Assembly (NCBI RefSeq): GCF_015706575.1
Contig: NW_024037062.1
Span: forward strand, 4,150,811 to 4,214,810
DNA length: 64,000 nt
Direction of reading: 5' to 3'
From: Patiria miniata
Taxonomy: Eukaryota; Echinodermata; Asteroidea; Valvatida; Asterinidae
The notes beneath the pieces are model-generated. The model saw only the letters and a program-made list of their open reading frames with translations. It was not told the DNA's origin and searched no databases. Positions 12,701-27,066 of the stretch are shown here, one piece after another. A program made the translations under genes and the position numbers. Numbering within the stretch: position 1 is the first letter of the stretch; every line of letters begins with the position of its first letter.

Positions 12701-14363
12701 GTAATGTAAGTGTGAATTGAACGTGAAGGGGCGGCAACTTAAGAGGCCTGAGGGGGCTTGTAGTGGCGGCCGTTACGTGTATTTGATTAGTTGGGTGTAG
12801 GATATTGTGTCGGGATGGGGACATTCATCTACACATCGGGTGCAGTTCCTTGCTGAAAATTTACGGCATTGCAGGATAATTTTATGGACTTTTAAAAAAA
12901 ATATATGCAAACGCTTTAGTTCATTTCATTAATGTTTCCTGTAAACACCAATATCGATTCCAACACGAGACGAAATATACCAAGAATCTAGAACGAATTA
13001 GAATTAATGTTGTAATAATAATAACGCTTTTTATTTATTTTATAATTGTGAAGTGCACCCAAAATGAAATCTATTTATAAAAAATAACTGAATTGAAATA
13101 AACATTTAGGTCCAACGATATTGTTGAACAGAATTAAAGTAACTTTGCATTGAATTACATGGATTTTATCTCATTCGGTAAAGTATTTTGAAGACAATTC
13201 ATCTTTTCATCCCGACCTAAAAAATAGACGCACAGGCTAAACACGGATTGCAAGGACACAACTATCATACACATTTGTATGGAAAGTATAAACACCCTCT
13301 TTTCAGCAAATTTCAGTGTAATGATATGCAGAGTCTAGCGAAGATTAAACCTGCATAAACATGCTTACTTTTTTCGCTTTCTCTGATATAAAAATAATCA
13401 AATTATACGACCCCAACAATTATCAAATATTGGAGAGAGAAATCAAATTTACTCTTCATTTTCCATTGTACTTGCTGCCCCAGACATAAAGCATGAATTA
13501 ATTTCATTATATTCATCTGGGTCTCTTCGTTCCTGTTTTTTCCCCTTTCTCTCAATTACAGAGTCAGCGGCGGTACTTTCTAGTGGTGCGATGTCCTTTG
13601 TCATTTTCCACACGGAGCGTAATTACTGTGCGCTGTTCAGCCTGATGTAATCTAATTGAGCAGTACGGCATTTTCATTTTTCCATTTACTTGCCTGGAAT
13701 AACATGGACACACCGATGGAGTGAAGCGACGGCTACACGCACAGCAGGCACGGCTGGCAACGGATAGGCTGTCCCCCGTACCTACACGTATCACTGCCTC
13801 GTCACTGCATCAAGACGATATCGCACACTGTGGATGCGATCATTGATGTCTGCCGTAAACTCCTTGAGTGCTCCACATTCATCTCAGATCAGCTTACCTG
13901 TGGACAACAGAGTGTCTTCTGTTCAGTTTCGTCCGACTGATGAAAAGTATTTTCAAGAAGTCTACTCAATATTTGCGTTAATTTACAAGATGTTCCGAAT
14001 TTAGAAATACACACTGTTTCATTTGAATCGACGGTCATGGTACATAGTTTGGGATCAAAAGTCTTGTGTTTTCCTCAGTGGTCCGCGTGAAGGAAACAAC
14101 TGACAACCTGCCAATCAAAGTGCATCAATGATCTCCGCACTTCTGTTTCGGATAACTCCCAAAATTCAATCATCACAGTAAAGTTTGAAGACGACATTTA
14201 AGTTGAGCATTCGCCTTGTACACATGTGTAGGGGTTGCACAGTCTGCAAATAAAAATACTGACTTTAGCTACTGGAACTCATTCGAATCACGCGAGGTAC
14301 TTCTTATCAAAAACATATAAGTCCTACCAACATTGCAAAGACGTTGTTAGAAGTAAAGCAGCA
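9794..14363. other. DRGX 5' flank
   Basis: Mostly AT-rich, low-repeat DNA that probably contains the DRGX promoter and enhancers; no TATA box or start site can be placed with confidence. A 95-base exon-like segment at 11208-11302 and a CAG-preceded open stretch after 13560 are possible non-coding or unrelated exons, but unsupported. Confidence 0.35.
14221..14228. promoter_or_regulatory. Palindromic E-box upstream of DRGX
   Basis: CACATGTG lies 136 bases before the DRGX ATG. It is a perfect CANNTG palindrome of a kind bound by bHLH factors. A short motif like this also arises by chance, so it is recorded only for its position next to a neuronal homeobox gene. Confidence 0.2.
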
Positions 14364-14451
14364 ATGTATTGTTACCAGTGTTCGTCCATTCACGCACCGC
14401 CATCACAACTCGATGTACCGTCTACAACTTGTGAGGGATCAAGCTGCTCAT
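14364..14451 (+). CDS. DRGX: DRGX coding exon 1 (N-terminus)
   Basis: This is the first coding exon of a dorsal-root-ganglia-type paired-like homeobox gene; the family encodes nuclear DNA-binding factors that specify sensory neurons. It encodes 29 residues starting MYCYQC, resembling the MFYFHCPP start of vertebrate DRGX, and ends with one leftover base before a strong GTAAGT donor at 14452. Exon 2 opens with two bases, so the codon is completed as Tyr. The frame is open back to an ATG at 14235, but the 14364 ATG was chosen because it reproduces the family N-terminus. Joining all six exons gives about 292 residues (304 with the longer exon 4), against roughly 263 in human. This is the least certain exon, because it rests on a short N-terminal resemblance plus phase. 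Confidence 0.72.
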
Positions 14452-17400
14452 GTAAGTATTCCTTTTATTTTATTATTAAAACGAATTTGATAACATTATT
14501 CCTGTAAGATGATTAATACATATTTTGGGGGGTGTTTATCGGGAGAAGTGCTTTTAATTGCACCATGGGTTTAAACTTAGGAACTTTATTGTCGTACACT
14601 GTAAAAATGATAGCGATTGTCTAAAAACGTTTGATGAGTAATTCAGGGTAGGATAGTGCAGTCCCCCCCCCCCCCCCATTACCTGCTCAGGTAAGTAGAA
14701 AACAACATTTGCCATGCATACCTTCTGGCGCTTCATAAGTTCCCAAGTAACTTTTTCAAAACCGGAATATTAACAGCGACCGGGGATCTGGGAAAGAGGG
14801 AGGCAATAGTACATCGTGCAGGGATGACTGGTATTTTGCGAACATGTGCTGCAACACTTATGGAATCGTTACTGGTTAGGAGAAAGCAGCTGACTGAACA
14901 CAGCTCAGCATACCTTGGGCCAATTACATCCCCACTCTACTCAGTTGCTGGTAACGGTGTTCTAACGATGGTATGACTGTCTGGTTCTCTGCTAAAAATG
15001 TTACTTTGCGAAGAGAATATACTGAGCAGTATCCCTGAAATTAGCAAAGAACAGAGCAAAGCAGAACTGATTGAAATACGTGAAACGTATATGACAATGA
15101 GAATAGGAACACGTCCAATTCACGATGGCACTATACAGGATTAGTAAAAGAAATGTCCCTTTGGATAAGTTTTTGTCTCCCACAAAAACGGAAAGGTAAC
15201 CAGTTTTTTTTCTTCTCTTCAGCCATCATTCGGTCTGGGTGTGTACCACCGTCAGTACAAGTTTCACTGATTTTCAGCCATGCATGAAAAGGATACAGGC
15301 CTTTCTTTGGGACTACCCCAAAAACACTACCAACACAATGTTCAGGATAGGCCTTTTGCTATGTACAAAATGGCAACAATTGGGTCTCAACTCTCAAGAC
15401 AATGAAGGAAATAAATGGAATAGCAGAACAGGACATCAATCAAATGGAATTACATTTATTGAATTTGAAACTGAATTACAAATAAGGTTCACATTTTCAC
15501 TGTCCTGCTGCTCGACCTTCCACCTGTCTGTCATTCAGATCAATGCATAGTTAATGTGCCTGTGTCCTCATGTCTGCAATAGGGCTTGGATTTCACCAGT
15601 AATTCGTTTGCGAAGTTCCTGCAGGGTGTTAAGCACAATGCGGTACACCCGGTCCTTGCGGTAGGCCTATACCCCCATACATGTATAATAGAACAAATAT
15701 CAAAGGGGGATGAGATCTCAAGATCTTGAAGCCCCTTGTTCAAGTTATTGTTTGCGCCATTAAATAACGTTAAATACTCCCTTAAAAAATATTGGGAAAC
15801 AATGCGTTGGTAGTGTTTTGAAGTATTCTCAAAGCCTGTATCCTTTGCATGCATAGATGAATATCAGTGCAATGTGTACTGAATGTGTTCAATACCCAGA
15901 TCGAATGTTGGCTGAAGAGAACAAAACTGTAACCTTTCCCGTTTGTGTGGGAGACAAGGAATATCCAAACGACTTTTTTTCATAGGGGCCTATATGTGAT
16001 TTATTTTTGTATGTTTCTCATTGCCAATGGAATAGGATTATCTGTATTTTTATAAAATGCGGACACAATAAAGAAGCATAGGCCTAATCATAATAGTCAT
16101 AATATCAGAGAAACGCTAGTGACAATATTAGAATGGTTAGCGTGCATTTTAGCACGTGAAGTGTTGTGGTAAATTAGTGCAAAAGTGCGTTGTCCATACA
16201 GTCACGGCTATAAACGTTTCTGCATAAAACGATGAAAATGGAAAATGCGATGGGCGGAGCAAATGGGATAGGTGGAGCCACTTGAAACACTTAGGACAGA
16301 CTTGAACTCTTCGTTGACGTCGCTGTGTGCATTATTGTAAGTGGTTAACTTAACAAACAACGTGAAAGGGTTAACATTTGTTTGAAACTAAACATACACG
16401 GGAAAACAGGCTAAATCCAAGCATACAAATGTCAGGTCAATGATGTGAGTTGCGGTTCCAGCCTTGATGTTTGTACTCACAGATTGTGAATTTTATATTT
16501 AACTGATTCTATGGAGTCCGAGTACACATGATATTGGTGTGACTATTCCATGGTCGGGAAATTCGTGTGTCAATGGTAATAAACTGAGCTCCGATTATCA
16601 AATCCACAACATATGGGAAACATTTCTGTTAAAAAAAAAATGTATACGTTTATATCTCTTTTTTTTCTGAAATGGAAAATTTCTCATAATTTAGTGCACA
16701 AGGCACATACGAGTTTGAGGCCAAATGACAAGAAATGGTATTGATGGCATTGATTGTATTGTACAAAAAAATGAATACAAAAACTTGAATTATAGAACAT
16801 TACAAGTGAAGTTTTATTAATTCCACTATAATCTAAAACAAAAGGGCAACGAATGAATCCATCTTAAGCCAACAAAAGTCATCATTCGAGAAACAAAAAT
16901 GATACGACTTGCTGACAAGCCGGTGAGAAGTACAACGCACACTTTGATTTGCCTGGAATCATAATTATAACTTGGACTCAATCTATGCTTTTTAACGAGA
17001 CATGCCCAGCCAATTGATTTTTATCATAAGAAAGCATAATGAGTGTTTCATTATAGTCATTAGGAAGCTAATACCATCAAGACATGAAATGAAGTGTGGG
17101 GATATTATTGGAGTCGCATTTGGTGCACATTACGTAAAATCTAGCGCCTAAATAACCCTCCCTGAAGTCATTACCCGTGTGTAATGAGCGGACGTATAAT
17201 GACTTCCCCACGTCCTCCGAGTTTACTTGGACATTAGTTTCCCAGTATATTATCATATAGATCATAAAACATACTTGGAAAATTCTTTCAGTCTGAAGGC
17301 ATGATTCCCTTATAACTAAATTGGGTAAACGTAGATACAGATGTAAGATTAATTAGTATTAACTATGTTACATCCGATCTGAGGTTTGTTGTAAATGTCG

Positions 17401-20400
17401 ATTCATTGTCTTATTTTGCTGCTATATTCCCTCTTTGTATGCGATCACCTTTGTGACAATTTCTATCCGTAAACCTTATACTGTCCATTTTGTTCTCCAA
17501 GTTCATAAACATATTCTTTCTTTGATGGCTTGTACTGTTAACCTATTCACGTAATTCCATACCAACATGCTATTCACCAGATTGTTTGTATGATTTACGG
17601 TATTTAGTGCATGCACTGTATTTGTACTTTTTTTATTTACCTGTACCTATATTACAGTTTTCTTATTCACAAATATTTACATCCAAGGCTATATGAATAT
17701 TTATCTGATGTTAATGTATGAAGCCTTCCGCTAGTAAACTTTTTGTTCGTTGGATGTTTTATACTTTTTTTAAAAAACTCTTCCGTGAATGCTGTGGTGT
17801 CCTTTGTTGCATTTCCATGTTGTTGGCTTGCTTTCCATGCTGCCTCCTTCTATGTCTGTATATCAACCTTCATCTGGCGTTACTGCATTTCAATGTGCAT
17901 TTTTCATCCATGTATCTTATTGATGGGACATCCTAACTGTCTTGCAGTATTCTCTTCGCAGCATAAGATCCCATCTATTTTTCTGCCGCTCTGTCTTTCT
18001 TTCTTTTTTTCTCTCTCTCTCTCTTTTCCTTTTTTCCCATGTAAGCAGGAGGGAACAGAGGGTTTTCCGTCTCTTTCCCGTGGGAGCCTGGGCCTTACAG
18101 TCAGGCAAGCCCCCTAATCAAGTTAGCTTTCCCCGTACGTCGTTCGTATGCATCAGCCATCGCCCAACTCACAGGTTATGAATAATACAATTACTAAATT
18201 ACGTCGGCAGTAATTTTCCCCTCTAATGCAATTACAGGGGATGTGCTTAACGGCAGCTTTTGAAATATTTAGCGCTCTGTCAATACAATTATAATGAGTC
18301 GGAATCGTCTGTATAATGTAACGCTATTACAGTTTTCCTGCTAAATTCAATTTGACAATGGAGAGCCTTTTGTGTTGTTTGCGGTAACTCCATTATATTT
18401 CTTCCAAACTTCAAATCGTGTGTATGGACACAGTGGCTTGATGGGGTTCGGCTTGCTCATTCAGGAGGAAGACGCTAAATGGAAGGTTGGATGAGGGTGT
18501 AATTTGGTCTTCACGCCTGAGTGGTGGATTTGCCTCTTCTTGACTGTATACCGTCTATGATTTGGACAGTGTCGCGCCGTCGACGCCCCGATAATCTCTC
18601 GCAATTAGAAGACGAAAATTGACGGCGCTTTGGCGAATGTTTCTAAATCCGTAAATCACGATGGGTGAGAGGCATGAACGCGCAATCAGTTTGAATTGTC
18701 GGCATACACCGTTGAAATGAGTATCATCCATGCGGATACACTATAAAGAACATCCAGCCACCAAAAGGGCGTGGCTACAGGGTTTGGAGGGGGAGTGATG
18801 GGGGAAAGAGAATAGTTTGTGGTGAAGAGAGCTCAAAAACAAAGAAAAACATCCTGTAGGAAAAACAGACTAGTTATAAAGTAGTTTTTGACTTTTTGTC
18901 AAGCATGAAACAACAACCTTATAGACCACAATACCTATTCAACAATGACGTGTAGCCTATTCCACATTTTGTGGCACACAGCGTGCCAATTATTATGCTG
19001 AAACAATTTTGCAATTGGGACCTTCCATTTGTATCCTATAATAAAAGATCCTACGTTGTATGTCTGTCGTGATGTCGGTCAGGATGTCGGTCGGTCTGTC
19101 TGTCTGTCTGATGTCTGTGTGTCACGTTTTTTTGTGTAAAAGGCCTAAAAGAGTGTGCGGCATGCACAAAATGAAATGGTTAATGTGTGGGGGTTTGGTC
19201 ATGGTATATAATTTTAGGCTCCGATTTCGCGTCCTCTGAAGTCACGGTTGGCACGTGGGGAAAATGATTTGGTTTTTTGTGGTTTTTTTGGGTTTTTTTG
19301 CTTTTTTGGCAAATTATTTTGTTTCTTTCAGACATTGAATAGTTAAATATTACAACATTAGCTCTATTAAAATCTCCAAAAAGTATCGCTATTACGCAAA
19401 ACATAACGTTGATGATGACAAATGTGGCAAAATTGCTTCACCAAGTGTGCCACGCCCACTTGGGGTCAACATGCAAATTGAGGTCAAAGTAAACATTAGT
19501 ATATGGCTCCACCTATCTAGCGGGTGCGGCGCGAAACGCGGCATCCCGCTAGTTGAGTAAAATAATGACCCTCCGTGCCAACACCCTGAATAAAATGTAG
19601 ACAGTAGTGCAGAAGGGGAACTCGCCAAGCCATGCAGAGTGCGACTGGGATAGGGTGAGAGTACTATAGGAAACTCATGGTTTGGTTTCGGGGACGGTCA
19701 TCAACACGGAGCTTGCCAGGTGTGGGGTCAGGGCGAGGCTACTCAGCGATCCATAGCTGGACTGACAGACCTTTTGTGTGGGTCCATCCAGTCTTGACAT
19801 GTAGAAAAGCATGCATTTAATTCATTAAGAGCTTGGGAATTTCCTTTTTTATTTCTTTTTATTACAAAAATAATTGGAGGCAATTTCTGATTCTAGTTTT
19901 GTTGATTGATCCCACAACTTTCATACATATAGACACCATACAGACTATTGCTTGAACTTTTGGGCCCATCGGTCGTCGTTTGTCCAGACTTATTAAATAT
20001 TTCAACATTATTCCTGAATAAAAATAACGCATCAAAGCATCTTGCAAAAACAAAGCTTGTTTGCATTATACAAATTGTTCGAAGAGTCTTTCATAGATCA
20101 CTTCAAAATCAATCAATCAGAATTATAAATCGTATTATGAGATTTTTTTTGTTTATTTTAGCACCAGTTCAGTTTAATATTTAATACTTCCTGTGTTGTG
20201 TAAAGCTATAAATACGCAGTTCAACCTTCTGGTCTAATTTATGAGTCGCCTACCAAAGTGAAAAGTAGGTTATTTATATACAGAAAGCGTAATTGCTTTA
20301 CAAGTACGTTATAGCTTATATATAATTCGACTTGTAAGAATCGGGGTCGGTTGTCGTGATGTAATATGGCAATTTGAAAATGACCAACACGTCCAATGTG

Positions 20401-22551
20401 ACTGTGATGGCGGCTTGTTATAGGTCGTATAGAGTGAGTTGAATGTATGAATCTTGATAGACCTGGATACATGCTCGCTAGCTTCCACTACTTGCTTCCA
20501 AATATGCCTTTATTGTTGATGGTGCTTTTCCATTGTTTAGTGCTCATTTAAACTCTAGAAGATTGTGATTCAGTAAGACTAGTTATTGCATCTTTTGATG
20601 GACTTCTTTTAACAACTGCTAGTCTGCAACCAAAATTGCGCCAAACAAGAGTGTGCTTTGGTCACTTTTTTTTTTAATAGTGATACATACCTGATTACTT
20701 GTACGCCACGATGTCTTGCAAGCCCTAAGTGAATGTTGGGCCATATGAAATGTGTACAGTGAACATTAGCCCACGACGCACATTGATCAATCTTTACAGT
20801 CATACTCCATTGACAAATTTAAACTGAAAATTCAGCTCAGCTTTGTAAACAAACACGCATACCTCGCGCACGCACACTTATTATATACATGCTTGCGTCG
20901 ATGAATGTTGGGACATATACCATTTGTCATTTCATGTCGGTGCAAACATTTGGTCAAATAGGAAGGCGTGGCTGTAAATATTGAATGAATAACGGCTTAG
21001 TAACGAAGAGTAACGGCTTGGGTGGGAATTCATGCAAATTATGGAAAGAGGGGCTTGGAACTATCTGTTGTCGAAAGGAAAAACTTTTAAAAAATTTTTT
21101 AATGGAAATACATCTACAAATACAGACTTTGTATTCGATTTTTTTGGGGGTGGGTGGTTAGATCGGATTTTCCATCGGAAAAATATTTTTATAACATCTT
21201 ATACGGGATTTGTGTGAATTAATATGTATCTTCAAAATCAGTCAGCATAATATTGAGTACAGTTGCTGGGAGAATCTTTGAAGTATATACATGTATAGAC
21301 TCGACAACACAAGCACAATGAACGCCAAGTGATGCCTAAATAAGCGACAGCATACAACATTGCCGCATTGCCATGGTAACTGAACACATGCAGGTTCTTC
21401 ATTTATTGAATTACCATCGTTGTATTTGCAATATTACGTATGACTGGTTCCTCAAGCATTCATTTAAGGAAAATGAAAGGCAAACATTTTGTTGACGTAA
21501 GTTCAAGAAGTGCTTTTCGTTTGTTTGTGTTGTTGTTTTACAATTGTGCCTGAACGAGTTGTCTTAACAAAAATAGATGTGGAATACATTAATAAAATAG
21601 GTGCAAGTATTCCCCGAAATCGGTCTCCTTGCCAATGGATAATCGCTTGCGGTATTTTCAATTGCGTGATAGACGAATTTCTCAAACAAACCAATTAAAT
21701 AATACAATACTAAGACTATTTGTATACCAAATTGCTTTACAATCAGGACATTTTTGTTGTATATAGAACGAAAATCTTGATTTTGCGACTGACAACATGG
21801 CTATACTTGCGCGATTTATAGTCAGCAAGTTTAATTCGCTTGCCCTAATTATGGAGAGAAAATCGTGAGTGCGACATCTTTGTGGCATGTCAATAAAATT
21901 AGTTCAGCTCTAATGGGATCTAGTTTCCTAATTCGATTTAAAACGATGGCTTTTCTCCGCTGCCTCCCTGTGCAAACAACATCCACGGTAGGGGGAAATC
22001 TCTGAAACATTTACTTAACAATAAACGGAGCTGCGCGGCTTTGCTCAACTTAAACATGACATTGGAAAGAATTGGGGGATATAGTACACTATAAAGTGGG
22101 TGAATCAAGAAGTGTTTATGCCACAGGGGACACGAATTATGAAATGTCCCAGTCACGAAGATCGGTTTTAATAGCTTAAAAGGTATTCTTAAGTGAAAGG
22201 AGGACATAATTGAGTTAGATGGAACAATATTTGTTGGGTTTTTATCGAGGTTTGTCTGCTCGTTCAAGCTTGAGGCATTTTGCTTCGCATTATAAGTTTC
22301 CATGGTTCTTAATTTTTTTTTTTAGAGAATAATGCCGCATGATATATTGGTGTTTATGGTTTCAGCGACCTCAGCGGATTATTCACTACATGAATGAGAC
22401 ACTCTGAACCCTTATCTGTGGAATTAATTGACATTCACTTCGATTTGAAACTGTGGTGTTTGGTTTTTGGGGGGTCGGATTTGGGTTATTTTTCTATTCA
22501 TGTGTCTACAAATCGTTAACAGAAGTTTTGTTTGTTTGTTTGTTTGTCAAG
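14452..22551 (+). other. DRGX intron 1 (8.1 kb)
   Basis: Mostly single-copy-looking AT-rich sequence. It contains a C-run at 14660-14677, a TC-rich tract near 18000-18030 and a Helitron-like element (19034-19552). Open frames inside, up to about 124 codons, show no recognisable domain. Confidence 0.6.
19034..19552 (+). mobile_element. Short Helitron-like element
   Basis: Starts TCCTATAATAAAAG after an A and ends with a GC-rich hairpin whose stem is CTAGCGGG...CCCGCTAG (19517-19552), followed by T. A TC start, a 3' hairpin, a terminal CTAG and an A/T insertion point are the Helitron hallmarks. Near-identical hairpins close the larger units at 37836 and 41416. It is non-coding, and GTCTGTC microrepeats lie near the 5' end. 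Confidence 0.6.
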
Positions 22552-22640
22552 ACGGTGATCTTTCATACGTCAGTGATGCCGACGATAGTTTTGCTCGAAG
22601 GAAGCAACGACGAAATAGAACAACGTTCACGTTGCAACAG
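22552..22640 (+). CDS. DRGX: DRGX coding exon 2 (start of homeodomain)
   Basis: This exon follows a TTTG-rich pyrimidine tract and a CAAG acceptor, and ends in CAG before GTAAAA. It encodes a short acidic stretch and then RRKQRRNRTTFTLQQ, the homeodomain N-terminal arm and first turn of helix 1 (homeodomain positions 1-12, protein residues 48-59). The RRKQRRNRTTFTLQQ string is identical to vertebrate DRGX as I remember it. It enters at phase 1 and leaves at phase 0, with the intron after homeodomain residue 12. Confidence 0.93.
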
Positions 22641-23020
22641 GTAAAAATATCTAAGATAACATTACAGATATTTTCATCATTTTCACTTGAACGACATATT
22701 GAGTATTTAAACAATGCATCTAAAAAAAACAACAGTGTTTTCCCTCATGGAAAGTCCAAGTTGGGAAAATATACATCCGGGTCACTGGTCGTCAGTTAAT
22801 ATCGGACTTACATGTAATTTCTGATGACCTTTGCCTTTTTCTCAAGATGACTGGTGTTTTTTCAGCAATACTATAGGCTACAAGTATTTCAGGGTAAACC
22901 GGTATAAGATCGTTTGAGATAAGTCTCACTGATTCATCCCTTTTTTTCGAAGGGGTAGGGGCAAGGGGCCCTGACAAAACAGACACTGTGATACGCTTTC
23001 CATTACTTCTCACTATATAG

Positions 23021-23122
23021 CTGGAAGAATTAGAGACTGCCTTTGCTAAGACGCATTACCCAGATGTATTCACACGAGAAGACCTGGCTATGAGGATCAA
23101 CCTAACTGAGGCTAGAGTTCAG
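23021..23122 (+). CDS. DRGX: DRGX coding exon 3 (homeodomain helices 1-3)
   Basis: Exactly 34 codons run between an ATATAG acceptor and a CAG/GTGAGT donor, both at phase 0. They encode homeodomain positions 13-46, including [10 protein letters not shown] and INLTEARVQ, which are diagnostic of the DRGX/paired-like group. The intron after homeodomain residue 46 is the classic paired-class position. Few changes from vertebrate DRGX are evident (for example [10 protein letters not shown] for LEALEAVFAQ). Confidence 0.95.
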
Positions 23123-26100
23123 GTGAGTTCACTTCCGGTTTGTCAAGATACCACGTACAATGCGTACGAACACATGTGAAATAGTATTTTTTTTTTACAT
23201 TAATATGCAGTTTTGCTTGTGAAGTTTCTTTAATTGATTGTATTTTAGATTCTGTTTGAATTTTCTTGATGTCGTTCCTCTGAGCTGAGATAAGAGGCTA
23301 CAAAGTGGAAGGAAAACCCAAAAATCAATTGAAATGGAAAATTGAAGAAAACATTTTTAAAGTTAAAGGTTGATGGTTGTGATTTTATACGAAGAGGCAC
23401 TTTCGATATTTGTTAAATGTTCGTAATTGATGGATTGTATCAAGCAGAGCTATGAGGCTAACATCTTGCACTCACAGTATTAATATTACAATGGTGTTGT
23501 CAGGAGTATGGCACGCTTAAGTGACATTTATTCACATCATCTTGATATTAAATTAAAATGCACGTGGATGCGGTTTTTTTATGAGAAATCTCATCACCAT
23601 TTCGGGATATCTCAAAATCACTCAAGATATCAAGGAAACGTTTTCATCTTTGAAATCATTTTGTGATATTTCAAAACAATCACCTGGAGGCACTTGCAAA
23701 AACTTTACGAGATATCTTGAAATACTTTTGAATAGGCTACATGTAGGCCTATCTTGAAATATATATGAAGAAAAGAGGAGATGTCTTAAAATTATTGAAA
23801 ATATTTTTGAATAACCAAAAGCTATATAGGGGAGCCTTTACTGCTTTAAAATGTCACTCATGCTCGCCATATAATGACAATGAATTAAACACAGATTTCC
23901 ACAAAATTCATTATAAAAGGATGAACTCTACTTGCCTTCATGATCAGAATATAATGTACCAGAGTACAAAGGAAAAGGTCAGATAAAACACACACGGCGA
24001 CTGATGCTGAGAAGAATACTCAGCTCTTTTGAACTTGCAATTTGACTGTTAATTTCAATGTCGCAATTAATGTTTGATGTGCGAAATTGAACTGTAACAG
24101 TATTTGATTCATGGTTTCATTTCTGTGACCTTTCCATAATCGCATCATTTTGACATTCTTGGAACATAGACATTGTACAATGGATATTGGGTAATGAACA
24201 TGATGCAATGTGGCATACCATGAATATTAAAATACCTTAGAACCGAGTGTGCCATCATCCGTGACTCACGACTGTAACTCAATTCAACCAATTTTACACC
24301 CCTTTCAAAATTTTCCTAATTTTAAGCCCCCCGTAAATCGCCGTTACTTGGCGGACAAATAGCGTGTTTTTGCTTGGGAGGTGTTACACCATCTGCCGTG
24401 ATTGCGCGTAGGAGGTGCCGGGGCTGAGGTCCCATGAGCCCAGCCTAGTTTCATGTCGTGACGCGGTGAGCGCCGATTCATTGCGTGACTGCTGCTAAAA
24501 TGCGATGGAGAGCAAGGCAGCTGCATTATTTTCACCACCGATTAATCCTCTTCGGTTTTTCTTGGACATGTTTAATAAGACCTTCGTTTTGCTTATCAAA
24601 GATGAACAAAGTCTGACATTCATTTTTTGAAGAGCAATATTCTGTTAATATCAAGAGAAATTATCTTTCTTATCTCTATTTCTTAGGCGATTAAATAAGT
24701 CTTCTTTTCACTTTTAATTAAAAAAAGAGAGTTTTTGTCACTTATCGGTGAAATCTTCTGTACACTTTTTTAAAACGAAAATGTGTGGGACTTGATGTAT
24801 ATGCAGGTATGCATCGAGCGATGGTTCTAGCGCTTGACATTCCTATCGATTCAGGTAATATTCCTGTTATATTTGCATTGTAAAAAAAGAAGAAGAAGAA
24901 AGTGAATTTACCTGTACAATTATACGTCGTGAAAGCATTTTTCCATTTGAATTGGCATCGATCAATGAATGAATTCAATAAATACATTTATTAAAGACTC
25001 ACCACCAATTCCTACAGAAAAATACCTTCATTTTACAAGGTTGTTTTGAATGTACCTTACAAGGTTGCTTTGAATGTACCCCGTTCAATTATAAGTAGTA
25101 TTATCAACATTTATTTAAAGCGTATACAGATAATACATTACAATGAATTTTAAAAGCACCTTCCTTCCACATTTGCTGTTTATATCAAATTTATGAACTG
25201 AAAAACTAAATCGTTGATAAGCGCAATGATCTGCCAACTAACGTCTTCCTCAGGTCTCAAGAACTTAATTCTCATTAACCCATACTAGTATTATAACGAC
25301 CGGTACCTTCAGCGCAGTCACACACCTGTACGGGAAGGTGTAGACCATCCCATCAACCCTCTGGGTGTCACAAACCGGCGCTGATCATGCATAGCCCCAA
25401 TGGACCCCTCCTCTCTCAGTGTTCGAGCCCCCCCCCCCCCCCCATGTCTCCCGTCTCAAATCTCGGCACAGGTGCGCGGACTGTAATAATATAATTGAGT
25501 TTTTCTCCCATAACATGATAAGGAAACGAGTCAATTAGATTATAGGTCTCCGAAGCGCTTTGTTACCTTGGACGGGTGTGCAATGCAAATCCACGTACCT
25601 TGCTGCTATGTGTTATACAGTGGATGGGGCCTCCTGCATGTGCCAAAGATGCGCAAAGGTTACAGATCTTCTATAATTAGATACCAGTACTAAAATGTGA
25701 TTTGAGATTTGAGAGTGGAAAGCAAGAAGAGCTGTGGTACTCACTTGTCTGTTTTTAGATAACAACAGCTTCTATGAAAATGAATTGTGCAAAACTGACT
25801 GACTGAATGTTACTCACCTTCGACGTTATGCATATTGTGGAGGACTATGTTTTAGAGATACTGTTTTGCAATTCAAAATTAGAGAATCAAATAATTTGCT
25901 TCATCAGCCGACCACATCCGTCAAAATTAGTTGTACAATTTCTAGTGCTAAAGAACAGAACAATAAAATTGAAAAGAAAAGCCAACTACACATGAGAGTC
26001 ATTTCAGTATAAGATACAGATATTTGTATTACACGGTCTTGTTTATTCGTATAAGTCAGTTAGAAAAAAAATCAAGAATGTGGGTCGTTACGTTGGGAAG

Positions 26101-27066
26101 TAGACCTAATTGCAAGTATATTTGATTTGGAATTGCCTTTGCTGTTATTTCATTGAATTTATATAAATGAACGCGTTATCCAAGCCATTCTTCCTCTTTT
26201 GTTGTGTGTGTGGTTTTTTTTTTTTACGTAGGTCTATCTCATCACATCTTTATTTCGTTTCCAAACGTTCAACCCAACCATTTTCGGTTGGCATTTGACG
26301 TTCAATATTAGAATAGGAGAAACGCTGAAAACCCGCAATACACATCACAAATAAAAGAAGTATAGACAACCTTGTATTTGCACTTTGCCGATTTGGGTGT
26401 ATGTTTAGTATAGTTCAGCATATTGTTTCTGTGAGAGCAGACTTGGTTATTTCACGGCCCAGTGGCCAAGCTGCGGTGTTCTTCTCTTGTATCGCTTCAG
26501 CTCTCACGACTCAGTCAGGGTTGTATCTGTCTTGCCTCCCTACATCATACCTCATCTTTCCCAGTCTCCGAACAATCTGTTAACTCATCGCCTATCGCCC
26601 CTAACGTCAAACCCCAAGGTAATTAATGTCCGAGCCTGTATGAAATCCGACCGCCGAGTATGAATACTGCTCTGAAAAATAATACCTTAATTGGATGTGA
26701 TCCCATTAAAATCTCATCTTGGTTGGCTTGGTGCATACAGCGCGATGACCGGCTGGAACGAGATTCGTCGCGTTACGGGTCAGAGTTTATTGGTTCTAGG
26801 CGGCCGCGAAGTGACTCGCCATGTGTCCTAGCATCTGCTGTGTAAGACTGGAACAGTTGCGGTTTTAACTGGACTCACTGGTTTTTTTTTTTATCTATTC
26901 AACTTTTCCCATATGATGATTAAGAAAAACTTTCTAACACCAAATTGACACTTCGAAGAGGCTTATCAAGAATTGAAATTGATTCAATAATCGTTCTTTA
27001 TTTCGTCTTTGAAAGTCATTCTTGCCTATTCAGTCTGTAATCATATTTTTGTTTTTCAATTGCCAG
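23123..27066 (+). other. DRGX intron 3 (3.9 kb)
   Basis: AT-rich intron with a C-run at about 25429-25443 and no repeat ends or exons that I can support. Confidence 0.55.

Noticed and set aside
12242..12824. Minus-strand open frames of 108-128 codons with hydrophobic stretches
   Set aside because: Low-complexity Phe/Ser/Leu composition, overlapping frames, no recognisable domain and no supported splice context.
14235..14363. Longer DRGX N-terminus starting at the upstream in-frame ATG
   Set aside because: The extra residues do not resemble any DRGX, whereas the start at 14364 reproduces the short aromatic/Cys N-terminus of the family.
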